From the NCBI RefSeq assembly GCF_024713945.1, contig NC_134679.1:1741001-1805000 (forward strand): 64,000 nt of DNA, written 5' to 3'. The DNA is from Dermatophagoides farinae (taxonomy: Eukaryota > Arthropoda > Arachnida > Sarcoptiformes > Pyroglyphidae). Below, in pieces: positions 60,601 through 64,000 of the stretch. The notes under the pieces were generated by a model. That model had not been told where the DNA came from and searched no databases. It saw only the letters and a program-made list of their open reading frames with translations. Both the position numbers and the translations under genes were made by a program. The first letter of the stretch is position 1. Every line of letters begins with the position of its first letter.

Positions 60601-61208
60601 GGTCGGAGTGGAAAATTTGTTAGGAAACTTTTTGATGTTAATAATTCATTGGCAATGAAATCGGCGGATGATTTAGTTGAGGTCAGATGATTATGGAATG
60701 ATGATGATGAGGAGGATGTATCTAGCATAGTACCAAAATATTTCGATAGCGAACAATAATGTACAAGATGTTTACAATCGGTGTAATGTGTTAAACATTC
60801 ATTACTGAATGGTGATGTAATTTTAATTTTTTCACGTGAATAATAACGATTAAAATCAAATTTCATATCTTTAGGCTGATCAATACATTTGATATCATCT
60901 TCATCTTTGATGAGAAAGTTTTCAGCAAAATGTTTCATCAACGGTTTTGTTTCTGTATCATCTATGTCCGTTTGTTGTTCTTGTTGTAATTGTTGCTGTT
61001 GGCTATAATGTTCAATTTCTTCATAAAGTTCCTGTTCCCATTGACGAACTTTACTTTCATAATCAGATTCAATGCAGGACAGAAATGTTGATTCATTATT
61101 AACATTTAATGATTGTCGTAATTCACGTGAAACAGTTTCACGTGTTTTAGCCGCTGTTCCATGTTCGGAAAGTGTTGCTTTTAATCGTGTAAAACGTCTT
61201 TCGGACAT
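54679..61208 (-). CDS. DOCK-C-type Rho GTPase exchange factor (DOCK6/7/8-like)
   Basis: Exons 61208-56523, 56466-55685 and 55630-54679 give 2139 residues, normal for DOCK6/7/8 (about 2050-2140). The ATG at 61208 (MSERRFTRLKATLSEHG) is the best start. The middle has the C2-like DHR1 domain (FNILYIYPQSLRYDS, IYGRPHD, PDFFEEIKVALP, LHILFTFSHISCK). The C-terminal DHR2 includes FYYLNTGQKMEYIYKMPKL, VTHVTPYIE and VTVNCGPIAYANAFL, the loop where DOCK proteins expel GDP. It should activate Rac and/or Cdc42 in cell shape and migration. The first exon is 4.7 kb without an intron, striking beside neighbours cut every few hundred bases. Gln and His runs (about 60000, 58180 and 56930) come from CAG/CAT repeats. 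Confidence 0.92.
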
Positions 61209-61870
61209 TATTTCCAAACGGGGTATTTCAGGCAAAAAGTTTAATCAAATAAATAAATTCAACAACAGAATAAACTTTTTTTCCTTTATTATTTAATGAG
61301 TATTTCCGTTTGATGATAAATGACATGTTATGAGTGAAAAAAAACAAAAAAGTAATAAATCAAGTTCAATAAATTACGTCATCGAGATGGACATACTATT
61401 GGATAAAATCAAGTATTGGTTGCATTAAATGAGTCATCGATGTTTGATGACTGTCAATTCTTGATCGTACAAGAATCTTGTCTTGAATAAAAAAATCTGA
61501 ATATGAAAAATCAGCAGGTGACCAGCACACAATACACTCTAATGGCACCAGCTAATGTATCCATTTTTTATCAACAACAAACTCAAGAAACATTTTGCAG
61601 AAAAATTCATTCATTCAATTCAACAAGACAACAACAACAACAACAACAATAACATTGAACACCATCAGCAAGCTGAGAAACAAGAATGGATACAGAACAA
61701 TTTACCGATAGTATCGATTTTGATGTTCATTACTTTGACTTTTAAATTTTTTTTTTCCAAGAAGAATTTCATAAATTTTGATATTTGTGTAATAATAATA
61801 ATTCATTTAATTTGAATATATTTAACACAACAACTACAAAAATGTGATGAAAATAAAAGCTTCAATATTT
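61209..61870. other. intergenic between the CAP gene and the DOCK gene
   Basis: AT-rich. An (AAC)n run at 61626-61650 makes a plus-strand poly-Asn frame with no other support. No gene called. Confidence 0.5.
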
Positions 61871-63646
61871 TCATGGATGGGCTGGTGTTGACGGTGGTCC
61901 CGAAATCGTTTTTGGTTGATTTTGTTGCTGGCCATGTGTTTTATTTGATTGTTGGGACTTTTCTTTTTGGTCACTTCCAGGCAATGGTGGCAATACATTA
62001 TCCTTGAATAGATTGAAAATATTACCCGGTGGATCATAATTACAAACAACATATACTGTATTAGCACTTTTAGCATAGCCAACGCCCAAACGTTTGGTTT
62101 GTTTCCAGACAAGATTAGTGAAATGTCCAATTTTTGCAAATATTGTTTTTGGTGGGTCCTTACCGAAATGTGGATAATACTCCTCGATTTCATTGTACCA
62201 TGATTGTACAGGTTCGAAACCGTTCAGTGTGATTTTACTATAATGACTTTTATAAAAAAGATTTTCTCCAAATTTACTATTTTCACGTGGAATACATTGA
62301 TTGATTTTAGCTAGATGTATGGCCCATTCTTGTGCATAACGTTGAAGATCCTTGTAGATTGATAATGGTGGTGCCTGATGTTTTGCCCGCAATTCATTTG
62401 TATAATCAAGAAATTGTTGATAGAATTTTGGATCAACTTCTAGAACGTTTGTCGGTGCCAATTTAAAATCTTCTTTGGGAGCAATACGACAAGTGGTACT
62501 ACATTCCACTTCTTTTGATGGCAAAATTTGATCTTTGAACGTATCCGGTATGGCACCACGTGGATCAAAATAACAAACAACATATACAGTATTCGTACCT
62601 TTTGCAAAACCGACGCCCATACGTTTTGTATCTTTCCATAGTAGATTGGCAAAATTAATGATTTTCGGATACAATGTTTTCGGTGGTTCTTTACCGAAAT
62701 AAGGGAAATATTCTTCAATTTCGTTATACCATGATTGCACAGTTTCGATACCGTTCAATGTGATTTTTGCATCATGACTTTTAGTGAAAAGATTTTCACC
62801 AAATTTACTCTGTTCTCTAGGCACAGATTTGTTGATTTTAGCCAAATGATCGGCCCAATCTTGTGCATATTTATTCAATGTAGGATGTAATGTTAATTTA
62901 GGCACTTGATGTTTGGCACGAAGATCATTAGTATATTCGAGAACTTGTTGATTGAAATTTTGATCCACTTCCAGAATGCTTCGTGCTGCCATCGATAATT
63001 GAGAGATAAGAGCTGTTGATATTCGACTCGATGTGATCGTTTCGGTGACCAAAGGTGGTAATACATTATCTTTGAATGCTGTGAATAGATTACCGGGTGG
63101 ATCATAATTGGCGACAACATAGACCGTATTGGTTCCTTTGGCATAACCAACACCCATACGTTGAGTTTCCTTCCAGACAAGATTGGTGAAATGTCCCACC
63201 TTATTGAAAATTGACTTGGGTGGATCTTTACCGAAGAATGGATAATAATCTTCGATTTCATCATACCATGATTGAACCGGTTCATATCCATTCAGTGTAA
63301 TCTTACTATATTGATATTTATAATAGATATTCTCTCCATATTTGGTCTGATCACGATGAATACATTGATTCAGTTTGGCCAGATGATTGGCCCATTCCTG
63401 TGCAAATTTATTCAGATCTTTAAACAACGATAATGGTGGTGCCTGATGTTTGGCTCGTAATTCATTCGTATAATCCAATACTTGGTGATAGAAATTGGAA
63501 TCCACTTCCAGTAAATTCGTTCCAGAGAAAAGACCACCTTTGGGTGGTATTCGACATAATGTTATCGTTTCTATTACTTTCGTTCCATCCTGTTCATAAT
63601 ATTCACGAAAACGTTTCTCTTCACCATTATCTTCGTTTTTTTCCAT
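61871..63646 (-). CDS. triple CAP-domain (GAPR-1-like) protein
   Basis: Single exon, 591 residues, no signal peptide. Three tandem CAP/SCP domains lie at residues about 45-190, 235-375 and 400-545, each with the ELRAKHQAPPLS-like start, a GEN motif, a [GN]F(T/A)NL(V/L)WK motif and YVV.NYDPPGN at the end. They resemble cytosolic GAPR-1 (GLIPR2), which binds Golgi lipids, more than secreted venom-type CAPs because Cys are few. Domain 1 keeps both His of the CAP tetrad (CIHRDQTKYGEN, VGHFTNLVW). Domain 3 keeps the second only, and domain 2 has lost both (SVPREQSKFGEN, IINFANLLW). Low-complexity Gln/Pro tail. Confidence 0.9.
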   Translation of the reverse strand: MEKNEDNGEEKRFREYYEQDGTKVIETITLCRIPPKGGLFSGTNLLEVDSNFYHQVLDYTNELRAKHQAPPLSLFKDLNKFAQEWANHLAKLNQCIHRDQTKYGENIYYKYQYSKITLNGYEPVQSWYDEIEDYYPFFGKDPPKSIFNKVGHFTNLVWKETQRMGVGYAKGTNTVYVVANYDPPGNLFTAFKDNVLPPLVTETITSSRISTALISQLSMAARSILEVDQNFNQQVLEYTNDLRAKHQVPKLTLHPTLNKYAQDWADHLAKINKSVPREQSKFGENLFTKSHDAKITLNGIETVQSWYNEIEEYFPYFGKEPPKTLYPKIINFANLLWKDTKRMGVGFAKGTNTVYVVCYFDPRGAIPDTFKDQILPSKEVECSTTCRIAPKEDFKLAPTNVLEVDPKFYQQFLDYTNELRAKHQAPPLSIYKDLQRYAQEWAIHLAKINQCIPRENSKFGENLFYKSHYSKITLNGFEPVQSWYNEIEEYYPHFGKDPPKTIFAKIGHFTNLVWKQTKRLGVGYAKSANTVYVVCNYDPPGNIFNLFKDNVLPPLPGSDQKEKSQQSNKTHGQQQNQPKTISGPPSTPAHP

Positions 63647-64000
63647 TCGCTATTCTTTTATTTGTATGGTCGAATAAAAACGAAAAATTCCGATTATAAT
63701 TCTGCATAACAATCAAATGAAAAATCTAGTGTTTATTACCGTAGGCATCGATTGTTGTTCATTTTTAATTTAAAAAATCGAATTTGATCACAAATTAATC
63801 AATCAACCAATTAGTCAATAAATCAAAAAATCATAGCCATTATGAACGTTGCATTGAAAATCATCACAATTAGATTGAGCTGGTGGATGCAAAAACGTGT
63901 CATATTTTTTTAATAACTTGAATTTCCAATTAATTTCCATTCATCATGAATGTTAGTATTGATCAATTTATTTTTAAGCATTTTATTAACATTTACAGTA
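63647..64000. other. upstream region of the triple CAP gene
   Basis: AT-rich sequence to the window end. No coding sequence is supported. Confidence 0.5.

Noticed and set aside
61555-61815. Plus-strand poly-Asn open frame
   Set aside because: Built on an (AAC)n run, with no family match and no splice or signal context.
1-64000. tRNA and rRNA genes
   Set aside because: No cloverleaf with a convincing TTC arm and acceptor stem was found by eye. A covariance search would be decisive.

Overview
The window is nuclear DNA from a small arthropod genome, most likely an acariform (astigmatid, dust-mite-like) mite. This is inferred from AT-rich DNA, tightly packed genes on both strands, introns mostly of 50-80 bases with GT-AG borders, and arthropod versions of animal genes (a gbb-class BMP, NRF-6-type acyltransferase, polycystin-2, DOCK). 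I found no bacterial operon, rRNA, tRNA or CRISPR array.

Layout. 1-10.9 kb (plus strand): an LDL-receptor-like gene entering from the left, an ankyrin/SOCS-box gene, polycystin-2 and DNAJC11. 10.7-22.7 kb: a segmental duplication (10695-13557 and 18294-21352) whose units each carry the 3' end of DNAJC11 and a zinc alcohol dehydrogenase. The units are separated by a 4.7-kb island of decayed sequence (a copia fossil, zinc-finger repeats, a topoisomerase II remnant, nested MITEs, a LINE piece). A third, older dehydrogenase follows. 22.7-25.1 kb (minus): a small secreted protein of unknown function and a papain-fold protein that has lost its catalytic Cys and His. 26.2-34.2 kb: four tandem SLC46-type transporter copies (A, B, C, D) made by duplication of an A-B pair. 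A and D are intact, B is a truncated pseudogene with a MITE in it, and C has one frameshift. 34.9-38.6 kb (minus): an NRF-6/acyltransferase-3 membrane protein. 39.7-40.6 kb: a Helitron remnant with GC-rich hairpin repeats. 41.8-43.8 kb: a MET-like receptor tyrosine kinase without a Sema domain. 44.4-50.2 kb: SKP1 and then a run of mitochondrial genes (an unknown small protein, OPA3, PTRH2, the F1-ATPase inhibitor, SAM50). 50.7-63.6 kb (minus): a gbb/BMP5-8 ligand, archease, a DOCK-family Rac/Cdc42 exchange factor and a three-domain CAP protein.

How the genes relate. Most neighbours are unrelated housekeeping genes. Two links stand out. DNAJC11, OPA3, SAM50, IF1 and PTRH2 all act at or in mitochondria, and DNAJC11 is a known SAM50/MICOS partner. 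The dehydrogenase and transporter arrays are the fast-changing parts of the window, shaped by duplication, gene conversion and transposon insertion. The most unusual proteins are the membrane-tailed pseudoprotease, the reduced MET-like kinase and the triple CAP protein.
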